A DNA stretch of 64,000 nt from Mesonia sp. HuA40 (GCF_008017835.1 NZ_VRLT01000005.1:62001-126000), one strand, 5' to 3'; positions 9,827 through 17,925 are shown, counted from the first letter of the stretch. Numbers and translations: made by a program. Notes: generated by a model from the letters alone, not told the origin.

Positions 9827-11629
9827 TTAGATTATTTTATTGCGTTTACGTTCGTTCTCGGTTAAGAAAATTTTACGTATTCTAAGATGGTTAGGAGTCA
9901 CCTCAACATACTCATCTTTTTGAATGTATTCTAAAGCTTCTTCTAAGCTAAATTTAATAGCCGGAACAATTTTTGCTTTATCGTCGGCTCCAGCCGAACG
10001 CACATTCGAAAGCTTCTTGGTCTTGGTTACGTTCACCGTCATATCATCTTGACGTGAATTCTCCCCAATCACCTGGCCTTCATAAATATCTTCACCCGGA
10101 TCTATAAAAAAGCGACCGCGATCTTGTAGTTTATCAATCGAATAAGGAATTGCGGTACCTTTTTCCATAGAAACTAAAGAGCCGTTCAAACGCTGAGGAA
10201 TGTCTCCTTTAATAGGCTGGTATTCTTTAAATCGGTGTGCCATAATCGCCTCTCCTGCTGTTGCGGTAAGCAACTGGTTACGCAAACCAATAATACCACG
10301 TGAAGGAATGATGAATTCACATACCATACGGTCTCCGCGAGCTTCCATACTAAGCATTTCACCTTTACGCATACTCACCATTTCAACCGCTTTACCAGAA
10401 ACTTCTTCGGGTAAATCTATGGTCAATTCTTCTACCGGCTCACACTTTACACCGTCTATTTCTTTAATGATTACTTGCGGCTGCCCAATTTGCAACTCGT
10501 AACCTTCTCTACGCATAGTTTCTATAAGCACAGACAAGTGTAAAACACCCCGACCAAAAACCATAAATTTATCGGCACTATCGGTTTCTTCAACACGCAA
10601 TGCCAAGTTTTTCTCCAACTCTTTGGTCAAACGCTCTTTAATGTGCCTTGAGGTTACAAATTTACCGTCTTTACCAAAAAATGGAGAATCATTAATAGTA
10701 AACAACATACTCATAGTAGGCTCATCTATGGTAATGGTCTTTAAAGCTTCAGGATTTTCTACATCGGCAACGGTATCACCAATATCAAAGCCTTCTAAAC
10801 CTACTAGCGCACAAATATCTCCTGCTACAACTTCTTGCACTTTTCTACGGCCCAAGCCCTCAAAAACGTGCAATTCTTTAATTTTAGATTTTATAATGCT
10901 ACCATCTCTTTTTACTAGAGAAACCTGCATACCTTCTTTTAAAACACCTCGTTGCAGGCGTCCAATTGCGATTCTTCCTGTAAAAGATGAGAAATCTAAA
11001 GAGGTAATCAACATTTGTGGCGTACCTTCTTTATCTACTTTAGGTTCAGGAATATGCTCAATAACCATATCTAAAAGCGGCTCCAAATTTTCGGTTTCAT
11101 TTTTCCAATCGGTGCTCATCCAGTTGTTTTTAGCCGAACCATAAACCGATGGGAAATCAAGCTGCCACTCTTCTGCCCCCAACTCAAACATCAAATCAAA
11201 TACTTTCTCATGTACCTCGTCTGGCGTACAGTTTTCTTTATCTACCTTATTGATAACCACACATGGTTTTAAGCCTAAATCAATTGCTTTTTGCAATACA
11301 AAACGCGTTTGCGGCATAGGCCCCTCAAAAGCATCTACCAATAGTAAAACCCCATCGGCCATATTTAAAACTCGCTCTACCTCACCTCCAAAATCGGCGT
11401 GACCAGGGGTGTCAATAATATTAATTTTGGTTCCCTTGTAAGTAACCGATACGTTTTTTGAGGTAATCGTAATACCACGCTCACGCTCAATATCGTTATT
11501 ATCAAGAATAAGGTCACCTGTGTTTTCGTTTTCACGGAACAAACGGCAATGGTACATAATCTTATCTACCAAAGTGGTTTTACCGTGGTCAACGTGTGCA
11601 ATAATTGCAATGTTTCTAATTGAAGTCAT
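9827..11629 (-). CDS. typA: Ribosome-associated GTPase TypA/BipA
   Basis: A 600-residue translational GTPase. It carries IAHVDHGKTTLVDK (G1), RERGITI (G2), DTPGHADF (G3) and NKVD (G4), followed by EF-G-like domains and the BipA-specific C-terminal domain (GSLVSMEKGTAIPYSID). BipA assists 50S assembly and acts under cold or other stress. I chose the ATG at 11627-11629 (MTSIRN); an upstream in-frame start would add only seven residues with no homology character. A TAnnTTTG promoter element sits 18 bases upstream and a strong terminator follows. Single-gene transcription unit. Confidence 0.95.
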   Translation of the reverse strand: MTSIRNIAIIAHVDHGKTTLVDKIMYHCRLFRENENTGDLILDNNDIERERGITITSKNVSVTYKGTKINIIDTPGHADFGGEVERVLNMADGVLLLVDAFEGPMPQTRFVLQKAIDLGLKPCVVINKVDKENCTPDEVHEKVFDLMFELGAEEWQLDFPSVYGSAKNNWMSTDWKNETENLEPLLDMVIEHIPEPKVDKEGTPQMLITSLDFSSFTGRIAIGRLQRGVLKEGMQVSLVKRDGSIIKSKIKELHVFEGLGRRKVQEVVAGDICALVGLEGFDIGDTVADVENPEALKTITIDEPTMSMLFTINDSPFFGKDGKFVTSRHIKERLTKELEKNLALRVEETDSADKFMVFGRGVLHLSVLIETMRREGYELQIGQPQVIIKEIDGVKCEPVEELTIDLPEEVSGKAVEMVSMRKGEMLSMEARGDRMVCEFIIPSRGIIGLRNQLLTATAGEAIMAHRFKEYQPIKGDIPQRLNGSLVSMEKGTAIPYSIDKLQDRGRFFIDPGEDIYEGQVIGENSRQDDMTVNVTKTKKLSNVRSAGADDKAKIVPAIKFSLEEALEYIQKDEYVEVTPNHLRIRKIFLTENERKRNKII

Positions 11630-11647
11630 ATAGTAATTTAAAGGCTG

Positions 11648-11655
11648 CAAATTTA
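11648..11655 (-). promoter_or_regulatory. -7 promoter element of typA
   Basis: On the minus strand this reads TAAATTTG, an exact TAnnTTTG match, 18 bases upstream of the chosen typA ATG. Confidence 0.5.
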
Positions 11656-11924
11656 CGCTTAATTTTCTGATATTAAAGCTTTAACCTAAAAATATAACAT
11701 GAAGTTTAAAGAAACTAACATTTACTTACATAAACCCTTTATTTTAAACGATTTCTATCCGCTTTAAGCGGAATAATTCACTCATAAATAAAGAAAATGC
11801 AATGCTCAAGATTAAAAAATAACCGCTTATTACCGTATAATTACTTGGTTAGGGCTCTGTTTACGAAAGTATGCCCATTGGCTATAATTTTTCTTCAGCG
11901 GCAAATCAATTTTAATTTATTCTC
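11656..11924. other. Divergent intergenic region typA/kdsA
   Basis: Between the two promoters there is about 270 bp of AT-rich DNA with no credible ORF. It contains a 13-base perfect inverted repeat CCGCTTTAAGCGG at 11759-11771. Otherwise I see nothing. Confidence 0.6.
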
Positions 11925-11932
11925 TACCTTTG
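11925..11932 (+). promoter_or_regulatory. -7 promoter element of kdsA
   Basis: TACCTTTG, an exact TAnnTTTG match, 16 bases before the kdsA ATG. Confidence 0.5.
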
Positions 11933-11948
11933 TCTTAAAGTTAATGTT

Positions 11949-12767
11949 ATGAATTTAGAGCAAATACCCCATATTAAACATATAGATAAAGATAATTTTT
12001 TCTTACTCGCCGGCCCTTGTGCTATTGAGAGCGAAGAAATGGCACTGCGTATTGCCGAAAAAGTGGTAAATATTACCGATAAACTAGGAATACCCTATAT
12101 TTTTAAAGGCAGTTTTAAAAAAGCCAATCGAAGCCGAATAGATAGTTTTACCGGGATTGGCGACGAAAAGGCCTTAAAGATTTTACGTAAAGTTGCCGAA
12201 ACTTTTAAGGTACCCACCGTAACCGATATTCATGAAGTTAGCGATGCAAAGCTGGCCGCCGAATATGTAGATGTACTGCAAATACCTGCCTTTTTAGTGC
12301 GCCAAACCGACTTGGTGGTGGCTGCCGCCGAAACCGATAAGGTAGTTAACTTAAAAAAGGGACAATTTATGAGTCCAGAAAGCATGCAACACGCGGTTAA
12401 AAAAGTTACCGACAGCCACAACGAGCAAGTTATGATTACCGATCGCGGTACTATGTTTGGTTACCAAGATATGATAGTTGATTTTAGAGGTATACCTACT
12501 ATGCGCCAGTATGCGCCCACAGTGCTAGACGTTACGCACTCCTTACAACAACCCAACCAGAGCAGTGGCGTTACCGGTGGCCGACCAGAAATGATTGAAA
12601 CCATTGCCCGTGCAGGAGTGGTGAATCATGTAGACGGACTTTTTATTGAAACGCATTTTGATCCGGCAAACGCAAAAAGTGATGGCGCGAATATGCTAGA
12701 TCTTAAGCATCTAGAAAAACTTTTACACAACCTGGTGCAAATTAGAAAATGCGTTAAGGCTTTATAA
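11949..12767 (+). CDS. kdsA: 3-deoxy-8-phosphooctulonate synthase (KDO-8-P synthase)
   Basis: A 272-residue class I DAHP/KDO8P synthase-family protein that condenses PEP with arabinose-5-phosphate to make KDO-8-phosphate, the precursor of the LPS inner core. It shows LLAGPCAIES near residue 20, FKGSFKKANRS near 55, GTMFGYQDMIVDFRG near 165 and DVTHSLQQPN near 195, all typical of KdsA. Length matches the family. It is preceded by a -7 promoter element and followed by its own terminator. It fits the LPS theme of the upstream polysaccharide cluster although transcribed separately. Confidence 0.95.
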   Translation: MNLEQIPHIKHIDKDNFFLLAGPCAIESEEMALRIAEKVVNITDKLGIPYIFKGSFKKANRSRIDSFTGIGDEKALKILRKVAETFKVPTVTDIHEVSDAKLAAEYVDVLQIPAFLVRQTDLVVAAAETDKVVNLKKGQFMSPESMQHAVKKVTDSHNEQVMITDRGTMFGYQDMIVDFRGIPTMRQYAPTVLDVTHSLQQPNQSSGVTGGRPEMIETIARAGVVNHVDGLFIETHFDPANAKSDGANMLDLKHLEKLLHNLVQIRKCVKAL

Positions 12768-12830
12768 AAGCTTGACTCTGGCTTTAGTGTAGCATAGATT
12801 TTAAGCACTAACTGCTCAACTTTTAAACCT

Positions 12831-12873
12831 AACCCCAAGAACTTTTTAAATTAAGGTCTTGGGGTTTTGTTTT
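12831..12873 (+). terminator. Rho-independent terminator of kdsA
   Basis: AACCCCAAGA (12831-12840) pairs with TCTTGGGGTT (12857-12866) over a 16-base loop; a T-rich tail TTGTTTT follows. Lies about 65 bases after the kdsA stop. Confidence 0.75.
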
Positions 12874-12895
12874 CAACCTAAAGAGCTTTTCTATA

Positions 12896-12977
12896 AAAGT
12901 TGTACAACTTTCTGAAAAATATTGTACAATTTTTATAAAAATATTGTACAATTTTTGGTGGAATATTGTACAATATT
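12896..12977. repeat. Four TTGTACAA palindromes at exact 22-bp period
   Basis: TTGTACAA occurs at 12900-12907, 12922-12929, 12944-12951 and 12966-12973, each exactly 22 bp after the previous one. The first extends to a perfect 16-bp palindrome (AAAGTTGTACAACTTT, 12896-12911), as does the last (AATATTGTACAATATT, 12962-12977). The two middle copies share AAATATTGTACAATTTTT with one mismatch in the flanks. The array sits between the convergent kdsA and endonuclease-like genes, inside their two terminators, so it is not positioned as an ordinary promoter operator. A 22-bp period is about two helical turns, which would place the sites on one DNA face. Function unknown. Confidence 0.85.
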
Positions 12978-13075
12978 TTATTACACTCTCAAAGGCTTGT
13001 GTTTACAAGCCCTACAACTTGTCATTAAAAGCTGCTGTAGTTTTCATTAATTAGCTGGCAATTACCCCATAAAAT

Positions 13076-13110
13076 AAATAAAACATAGCCTTAAAGGCTA
13101 TGTTTTATTT
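13076..13110 (-). terminator. Terminator of the endonuclease/exonuclease/phosphatase gene
   Basis: A 15-bp perfect inverted repeat (AAATAAAACATAGCC / GGCTATGTTTTATTT) around a 5-base loop, just downstream of the minus-strand stop at 13150. The A/T-rich outer stem serves as the U-tract, probably in both directions. Confidence 0.75.
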
Positions 13111-13149
13111 AGTAAAATCTTATGGTTGATAATAAAAGTTTGTCTAGTG

Positions 13150-14019
13150 CTAAGGAAGCATCAAGGCTACGTAAACCGGATAATGATCTGAAGGATACCT
13201 TCCTTCATACTGATTATCTAAAACTTGATAACTTTTTACTTTTATCGCTTTAGATACGTAAATATAATCGATACGGTATTTATGCGGTATTCGTGAATTA
13301 AAATAATTAAAAGTACCCTTTGGCCCAATGGGCGCTGTTTGAGCAACTTTTTTTGCGTCTTTAAAATACTTATCAAAATAAGCAATAGGCGCTGTGGTCT
13401 CTTTCGAGTTAAAATCACCTCCTATTATAACAGGGTAGTGTTTTTTATTTATTTCTTCAATCTTTCTTTTGATCAGTTTTAAACTTTCTAATTTGGCTAC
13501 CTCTCCCACTCTATCTAGATGAGTATTTAGTACATAGAACCTTTTACGGGTTGCCTTATCTTTTAATAATGCATAAGTAGCAATGGTAACTTGTTTGGCA
13601 TCCCAGCCTTTAGATTCTTGTTCGGGCGTTTCAGACAACCAAAACGTATTGCTTTCTAACAAGGCAAATTTATCTTCATTATAAAAGATAGCGTTATAGC
13701 CTCCCCATTTTACATTTTCAACACGTCGATCTCCTACAAAACTAAAATTAGTTAGCGCCTTTTTTATATCTATTATCTGCTGATCTAATGGCTCCTGCAA
13801 CAAATAGATATCTACGGGCACTTCTTTTAACTGCCTTATGAGCAATTCTTTTCTGTTCGACCAGCTAATTTCTCCCACACCTTCTTGAGCATACCTAATG
13901 TTGTAACTCATGATCTTAAGATTCCTATCTTTTTCGGCTTTGGGCAAACGCTTTAATCCAGCGCAAGAAAAAAGAATGCCGGTGCCTAATAGCAAGCATA
14001 AAAATGCTCTACTCCCCAT
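13150..14019 (-). CDS. Endonuclease/exonuclease/phosphatase-family lipoprotein
   Basis: A 289-residue protein. It starts with a lipoprotein signal peptide ending in LFSC (Cys19), so it is probably anchored in a membrane facing the periplasm or exterior. The EEP (DNase I-like) fold signatures are present in order: SYNIRY (Asn near 40), LLQEP (Glu near 75), an NTHLDRVGE region near 165, GGDFNSKE near 200 and the terminal SDHYPVYV. These bind metal and form the phosphodiesterase centre. Family members cleave DNA, inositol phosphates or sphingomyelin; the substrate here cannot be told. It overlaps the end of the upstream dehydrogenase gene by 11 bases, so the two are co-transcribed. Confidence 0.85.
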   Translation of the reverse strand: MGSRAFLCLLLGTGILFSCAGLKRLPKAEKDRNLKIMSYNIRYAQEGVGEISWSNRKELLIRQLKEVPVDIYLLQEPLDQQIIDIKKALTNFSFVGDRRVENVKWGGYNAIFYNEDKFALLESNTFWLSETPEQESKGWDAKQVTIATYALLKDKATRKRFYVLNTHLDRVGEVAKLESLKLIKRKIEEINKKHYPVIIGGDFNSKETTAPIAYFDKYFKDAKKVAQTAPIGPKGTFNYFNSRIPHKYRIDYIYVSKAIKVKSYQVLDNQYEGRYPSDHYPVYVALMLP

Positions 14020-15211
14020 TTACATAATCTTTTAAGTAAGCATATCTTGGGGTTAACTCTCCATTAGACGTCATTCTAGCCCGTTCTAAGATACCGTCTG
14101 GGTCGTCATTAAAAAAGTTGGGAATTACATGCTCTAAAAACATATCTCCAAAGCCTTCGCTAGCATCTTTAGGTAGTTCACAAGGCAAATTATCTACAGC
14201 CATTACGCAAATCGCATTTTTTGCATCGTAGGCGACTTCTTTGCCAGTGGTTTTATCATAGCCATAAAACGGATCGGCGATGGTTGAAGCCCTTATGGTG
14301 CTGGCAATGGGTCCGTTGATATCGCAACTTACATCGGCAATGAGATTGATCTTAAAATCTGGCTGTTGGATTTGTTCTTGGGTAATCAATTTTGGCGCGC
14401 CTTCACCATAAAAATGACCGGCTATAAAATAGTCGGTTACCCGCGAAAAACGCATAAAATTAGATTCGTATTGTTCAGGATGATTGTAAAAGTCGTATTT
14501 ATCTAGCACCTTAGCATCTTTACGTTTGTTATAATCAAGCACATCTAGCAGCGTATACACCGGCTCATCATAGCTTTTGGTTAAGAAATCGTGCACGCTA
14601 ATCATTTTGATATTCAGGTGTTCTAAAATTTCTTGTGCCCCGTGGGCTACTTTTCCCGATCCTGTTAGCGCTATTTTAATAGGTGACAATTTTACCTGCT
14701 GCAAGTTGGCTACCACAGCATTATAATCGGGTAGGTCTTCTACCTTGGGTAAATTGAACAAATTATCGCGTAATCCTAAAGCTCTAAAGCCATTGTACGC
14801 CCCAACAATACCAGCGTAGCGACCAAAGCCAATAAGCCTGCTGTTTTGGGCATCGGTAATTACTTCGTGATCATAGAGTTCTATATTCTTGGACAAAATA
14901 GCCTGCAACAAAGCCCTATTGTAGGGTTGCTTTTTGATGGTATGCGAGAAGAAAAAATATTTTTTATTGGGTATTAAAGCTTCAACCGGCACCTCCTTTA
15001 CTCCTAATAACACATCGCAGTCGCTCATATCTTGCGTTACCTCAAACCCCAAATGCTTATAGTCTTCGTCTGGAAAAACGCGAATAGCTGAAGATTCTAC
15101 CGCAATTTGGCAGCTGGGAAATTGCTTTTTAAGTTGAGAAAGTTTTTCTGGAGAAAACACCACTCGCCTGTCGGGCGGATTTTTACGTTCTTTTATAATT
15201 CCTATTTTCAT
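14009..15211 (-). CDS. NAD(P)-dependent dehydrogenase of the alanine dehydrogenase/saccharopine dehydrogenase family
   Basis: A 400-residue cytosolic enzyme. The N-terminus MKIGIIKERKNPPDRRVVFSP and the segment FFFSHTIKKQPYN are typical of the AlaDh/PNT N-terminal domain in its saccharopine dehydrogenase (lysine-forming) branch. YDHEVITD near residue 113 and a Rossmann-type IALTGSGKVAHGA near 180 follow. It probably oxidises or reduces an amino-acid-type imine with NAD(P); whether it acts on saccharopine, alanine or another substrate is unclear. Its 3' end overlaps the EEP lipoprotein gene. ATG at 15209-15211 fits the family N-terminus exactly. Confidence 0.8.
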   Translation of the reverse strand: MKIGIIKERKNPPDRRVVFSPEKLSQLKKQFPSCQIAVESSAIRVFPDEDYKHLGFEVTQDMSDCDVLLGVKEVPVEALIPNKKYFFFSHTIKKQPYNRALLQAILSKNIELYDHEVITDAQNSRLIGFGRYAGIVGAYNGFRALGLRDNLFNLPKVEDLPDYNAVVANLQQVKLSPIKIALTGSGKVAHGAQEILEHLNIKMISVHDFLTKSYDEPVYTLLDVLDYNKRKDAKVLDKYDFYNHPEQYESNFMRFSRVTDYFIAGHFYGEGAPKLITQEQIQQPDFKINLIADVSCDINGPIASTIRASTIADPFYGYDKTTGKEVAYDAKNAICVMAVDNLPCELPKDASEGFGDMFLEHVIPNFFNDDPDGILERARMTSNGELTPRYAYLKDYVNGE

Positions 15212-15287
15212 ATTTTCACAAAAATTTTATCGGCAAAAGTTAAAACCACTTCGTCTTTAACAAGTTAGCGGAAGACTTTCGGATTTA

Positions 15288-15319
15288 TTGGGTAAATATA
15301 TGATTTTATTGTATCTTTG
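15288..15319 (+). promoter_or_regulatory. Promoter for the structured RNA/tmRNA region
   Basis: TATCTTTG at 15312-15319 is an exact -7 match and a TTG at 15288-15290 lies 21 bases upstream, the expected -33/-7 spacing of the Bacteroidota primary sigma factor. It reads toward the structured RNA and ssrA. I see no second promoter immediately before ssrA. Confidence 0.55.
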
Positions 15320-15360
15320 CCAGCCTTATCTATTACAGATATTGTTCTTTTAAACTATTT

Positions 15361-15456
15361 TGCGTTAGGGATAGCAGCGGCATACTTTTAAAGCTGGTTT
15401 GCTTTAAAAGATATAGCGGATAGCCCGCCGCTTTTGCATCAAAAGCGGAACGCCCA
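15361..15456 (+). ncRNA. Highly structured RNA element upstream of ssrA (possibly the Flavo-1 motif)
   Basis: The sequence folds into a closed multi-branch structure. GCGTT (15362-15366) pairs with AACGC (15449-15453). GGG (15368-15370) pairs with CCC (15424-15426). CTTTTAAAGC (15385-15394) pairs perfectly with GCTTTAAAAG (15401-15410) around a 6-base loop. CCGCTTTTG (15428-15436) pairs perfectly with CAAAAGCGG (15440-15448) around a 3-base loop. The conserved-looking AGGGATAGCAGCGG and GATATAGCGGATAGCCCG strands flank the first hairpin. I recall this pattern recurring in flavobacterial genomes, and it may be the Rfam Flavo-1 RNA, but I could not check. It lies between the only recognisable promoter and tmRNA, so it is probably part of the same primary transcript. 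Confidence 0.6.
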
Positions 15457-15540
15457 GAAATTTGAATTAAGCTTGTTGCCTAAGTTTTTTCTGCCAAGGG
15501 TAAAAAGGGAATAGTTGTTGTAGATAATGGTACTACTATT

Positions 15541-15937
15541 GGGGTCGATTTGGTTTTGACAGCGAGTCGAATTGAATAGTAAGCACGTCGAGCGCCGGAA
15601 TATAGCTCGTAAATCTCATGTTTCAGACTTTTTTAAACGGCGAAAATAATTACGCCTTGGCTGCATAATCTGAATTATAGTAAGATTAGCTTAGTCCCTG
15701 TAAGACAGGGAGCCGAGATGTCTCGTGAGGGCCTTAATTTACGGCACTTGCATTTGAGGCACCGATAAAGTAAATTTAGGTATTCTGACGCCTTTAAGGA
15801 ATACCGAAATTGAAAAGGCTAAGGAAAGATTAGGCGGTTTTCTGCCAGATTTTTCTCGAAAATCCAAGTGAAAACTAAGCGTGTAGAAAGCTATTGAATT
15901 GCTTGTTTGGACGGGAGTTCGAGTCTCCCCGACTCCA
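15541..15937 (+). ncRNA. ssrA: Transfer-messenger RNA (tmRNA)
   Basis: The 5' end GGGGTCG pairs with CGACTCC at 15930-15936 to form the seven-base acceptor stem; the discriminator is A15937 and CCA is not fully encoded (CTT follows). The 3' T-arm GGGAGTTCGAGTCTCCC is intact. The mRNA-like part encodes the tag from a resume codon GGC at 15639: GENNYALAA followed by TAA at 15666-15668 (preceded by the charged Ala). A pseudoknot-rich region follows. tmRNA rescues stalled ribosomes and tags their peptides for ClpXP/ClpAP. About 397 nt, one-piece type. Confidence 0.95.
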
Positions 15938-15943
15938 CTTAAT

Positions 15944-15982
15944 AAAACCGTAACTACTTTGAAATATTGTAGTTACGGTTTT
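15944..15982 (+). terminator. Terminator of ssrA
   Basis: AAAACCGTAACTAC (15944-15957) and GTAGTTACGGTTTT (15969-15982) form a perfect 14-bp stem with an 11-base loop, followed by further T residues. Lies 6 bases after the mature tmRNA end. Confidence 0.9.
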
Positions 15983-16168
15983 TTTTATTTTTAATATGTG
16001 CCCTATAAAGTGACCCATTAATTGTGATGACCTATTCAAAATGCAAATAAAAACGGATTATTTGCTCTTTCTATTTTTCGTTACTAAAGAAAAAATCTTA
16101 CCGCGCTTTTTCTAACAGTTGTATGTTATTCTCAATTTGGTAACGCCCGTGTTGGCAAGTGATCTTTT

Positions 16169-17197
16169 TTAGCGCTTCTTTGTAAAAATATGATGTTGCG
16201 TTGCGGTGAAGTAATCTTTGAATACTTGGTTCAACTCGGTGCCTTCTTTACTTGCCGAAATACCTAAAAACGGATACAAACCTATTATAGCCTGAGAGAT
16301 GGCTTGCACAGATTGTACGGCTGCTTGGTGTACCTCCACCACCCATTCTTCCCAACCAAATGTTGAGTTGTCTAGACGCCTTTCGGTTTGTAGTGCTAAA
16401 TCATACAAGCGTTTTTCGCCTTCTTTTAGCCTAGTATTTAAAATTCGCCAAGCTGGTTGAGCCTCTTTAAAACTGGCTAAAGCTAAAAAATGTTGCGCCA
16501 TGCCAATATAGTTGATCCATAAGGTGAAATCGGCAAAGATCAAAAAAGGAATTTGGTACAAGTCTGCCGTATGTTTTACTTCGTGATAAACAAAACTAAA
16601 TCTTGGCGCCACACGATAATCTGAAACCTGAAAAGAATGTGTAGCCGTAGCCTTTAAACCCATACTCGACCAGTTAGGAATAATCTTCACCGCTTCTTTG
16701 GGCAAAACAAAACTCTTTATTAAGTCGTTTCCGTTGTCATCTTTTACTGGCTTCCCGGCATTCATAATTCGAGCATTTAAAGTAAAATGCGTAAGATAAG
16801 GTGCACCAGTGGCGTAATGCCAAGTTCCATTAATACGGTATTGCCCTTCTTCTTGATGCGCTTCGCCAAATACTCCGCCGCTTCCGCCTAATATGGTGTT
16901 TTCTTTACCTTTAAAGACTTCGGCTGCAGCCTCGTGTGCTAAATTGCCAACAAAGAAATTGGCACCACTGCACAAGGTGAGCGTCCATCCCAGGCTGCCA
17001 TCTATTGTTGCTACTGCCTGTAACTTCTTTAAACCTTGGGTTAAAGATAAAGCTTGACCGCCATATTCTTGAGGTACCCAGATATTCCATAAATTTTCTT
17101 GCGCCAAGTATTGCAGTACTTCATTAGAGAAGCTTGTCGCATTTAAACAGGCGGCTTTAAGTTGTTGCTGGCTGATGCCCTGTAGATTGGTTTTCAT
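16169..17197 (-). CDS. Acyl-CoA dehydrogenase-fold flavoprotein
   Basis: A 342-residue protein with the acyl-CoA dehydrogenase fold order. The N-terminal helical domain includes LWNIWVPQEYGGQAL (near 35-50). The beta-domain has GGSGGVFGEAHQEEGQYRINGTWHYATGAPYLTH (near 115-150), similar to HpaB/DszC-like flavin-dependent hydroxylases, and the C-terminus is helical. The usual catalytic Glu cannot be located with confidence and the length (342) is short for a true acyl-CoA dehydrogenase (~380), so a monooxygenase-like or divergent function is possible. Its ATG lies 41 bases inside the pnuT-like gene, an unusually long overlap, which ties it to the TPP-riboswitch transcript. Confidence 0.75.
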   Translation of the reverse strand: MKTNLQGISQQQLKAACLNATSFSNEVLQYLAQENLWNIWVPQEYGGQALSLTQGLKKLQAVATIDGSLGWTLTLCSGANFFVGNLAHEAAAEVFKGKENTILGGSGGVFGEAHQEEGQYRINGTWHYATGAPYLTHFTLNARIMNAGKPVKDDNGNDLIKSFVLPKEAVKIIPNWSSMGLKATATHSFQVSDYRVAPRFSFVYHEVKHTADLYQIPFLIFADFTLWINYIGMAQHFLALASFKEAQPAWRILNTRLKEGEKRLYDLALQTERRLDNSTFGWEEWVVEVHQAAVQSVQAISQAIIGLYPFLGISASKEGTELNQVFKDYFTATQHHIFTKKR

Positions 17198-17768
17198 CTT
17201 GTATTAATTTTCTCCACTTTAAATATCCTGAAACCCCTACCACAAATAAAAAACTGGTGAGGGCGGCATAGATATAAAGTTCTTTATAAATAAGTAAAGG
17301 GATGGTGATGATATTACTGATGTTTAGAAAAATCCAATTCTCCATTTTCCGTTTTGCCATCAACCACATGCCTGCCCAAGCAAAAGCACTGGTGGTTGCA
17401 TCCCAAATAGGTACATCAGAATCGGTGTAATTGATTAACCAGAAGCTCATCGCCCCAAAGCAAAACAACACAATGCCAAAGCTTTTTATATAATCTAAAC
17501 GATTGGCATATTGTATGGGTGGCGGATTGTTTTTTTTGCCAAACTGCCAATACAACCACCCGTATATACTCATTACTAAGTAATATAAACTCAAAACAAT
17601 ATCGGCATACAACTGGGAGTGATAATGAATCCAGATACTTAGCAGTATAGAAACAATACCAAATAGGTAATTATGTATATAGTTTTGCCTGGCCAGTAAA
17701 ACTTGAGTGACGCCAAAGCAGGTGCCTAAGATTTGAATAAGGGTAAAATTGTAAAACAGCGAATCCAT
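17157..17768 (-). CDS. pnuT: PnuC-family vitamin transporter, probably thiamine (PnuT)
   Basis: A 203-residue integral membrane protein with about seven helices, including the PnuC-type aromatic run YLVMSIYGWLYWQFG and WAGMWLMAKRKMENWIFLNISN. PnuC proteins take up nicotinamide riboside; members lying behind a TPP riboswitch are the thiamine-specific PnuT group. A full TPP riboswitch precedes this gene, so thiamine is the likely substrate (inference from regulation). It is co-transcribed with the downstream acyl-CoA dehydrogenase-like gene. Confidence 0.82.
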   Translation of the reverse strand: MDSLFYNFTLIQILGTCFGVTQVLLARQNYIHNYLFGIVSILLSIWIHYHSQLYADIVLSLYYLVMSIYGWLYWQFGKKNNPPPIQYANRLDYIKSFGIVLFCFGAMSFWLINYTDSDVPIWDATTSAFAWAGMWLMAKRKMENWIFLNISNIITIPLLIYKELYIYAALTSFLFVVGVSGYLKWRKLIQDENQSTGHQPATT

Positions 17769-17833
17769 TTCTTTACAGTTTAACGAAATGGCAAGTGCAG
17801 ACCAAGACTTTTATTTGCAAAAGTAGCCCGTTA

Positions 17834-17917
17834 AAATCCCTACGCTGGCATTATCCAGATCAGGTTTAGAGGATGACCTCTGGGTATCTTCTCAGCCTAT
17901 GAAATAAGCACCCCATT
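17834..17917 (-). promoter_or_regulatory. TPP (THI-box) riboswitch
   Basis: On the minus strand the conserved THI-box blocks appear in order: GGGGTGC, GGCTGAGA, ATACCC, ACCTGATCTGGATAATGCCAG, GCGTAGGGA. The GGGGTGC end lies at 17914-17908 and the closing TAGGGAT near 17836, forming helix P1. The aptamer sits about 65 bases upstream of the pnuT ATG, so thiamine pyrophosphate should repress the pnuT operon. The 5' end TGGGG is distal and the gene starts after a short linker. Confidence 0.92.
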
Positions 17918-17925
17918 TCTTAGTG

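Noticed and set aside
10623-11144. 173-residue plus-strand frame opposite typA
   Set aside because: It lies wholly antisense to a well-supported TypA coding sequence, has Ser/Thr/Pro-rich shadow composition and no promoter.
12900-12973. CRISPR-like regularly spaced repeat
   Set aside because: Repeats are 8-16 bp palindromes with 14-bp AT-rich spacers and no cas genes; far too short for CRISPR.
12994-13011. GGCTTGT-GTTT-ACAAGCC hairpin as terminator
   Set aside because: Perfect 7-bp stem but no T-tract on either strand; the convergent genes already have better terminators.
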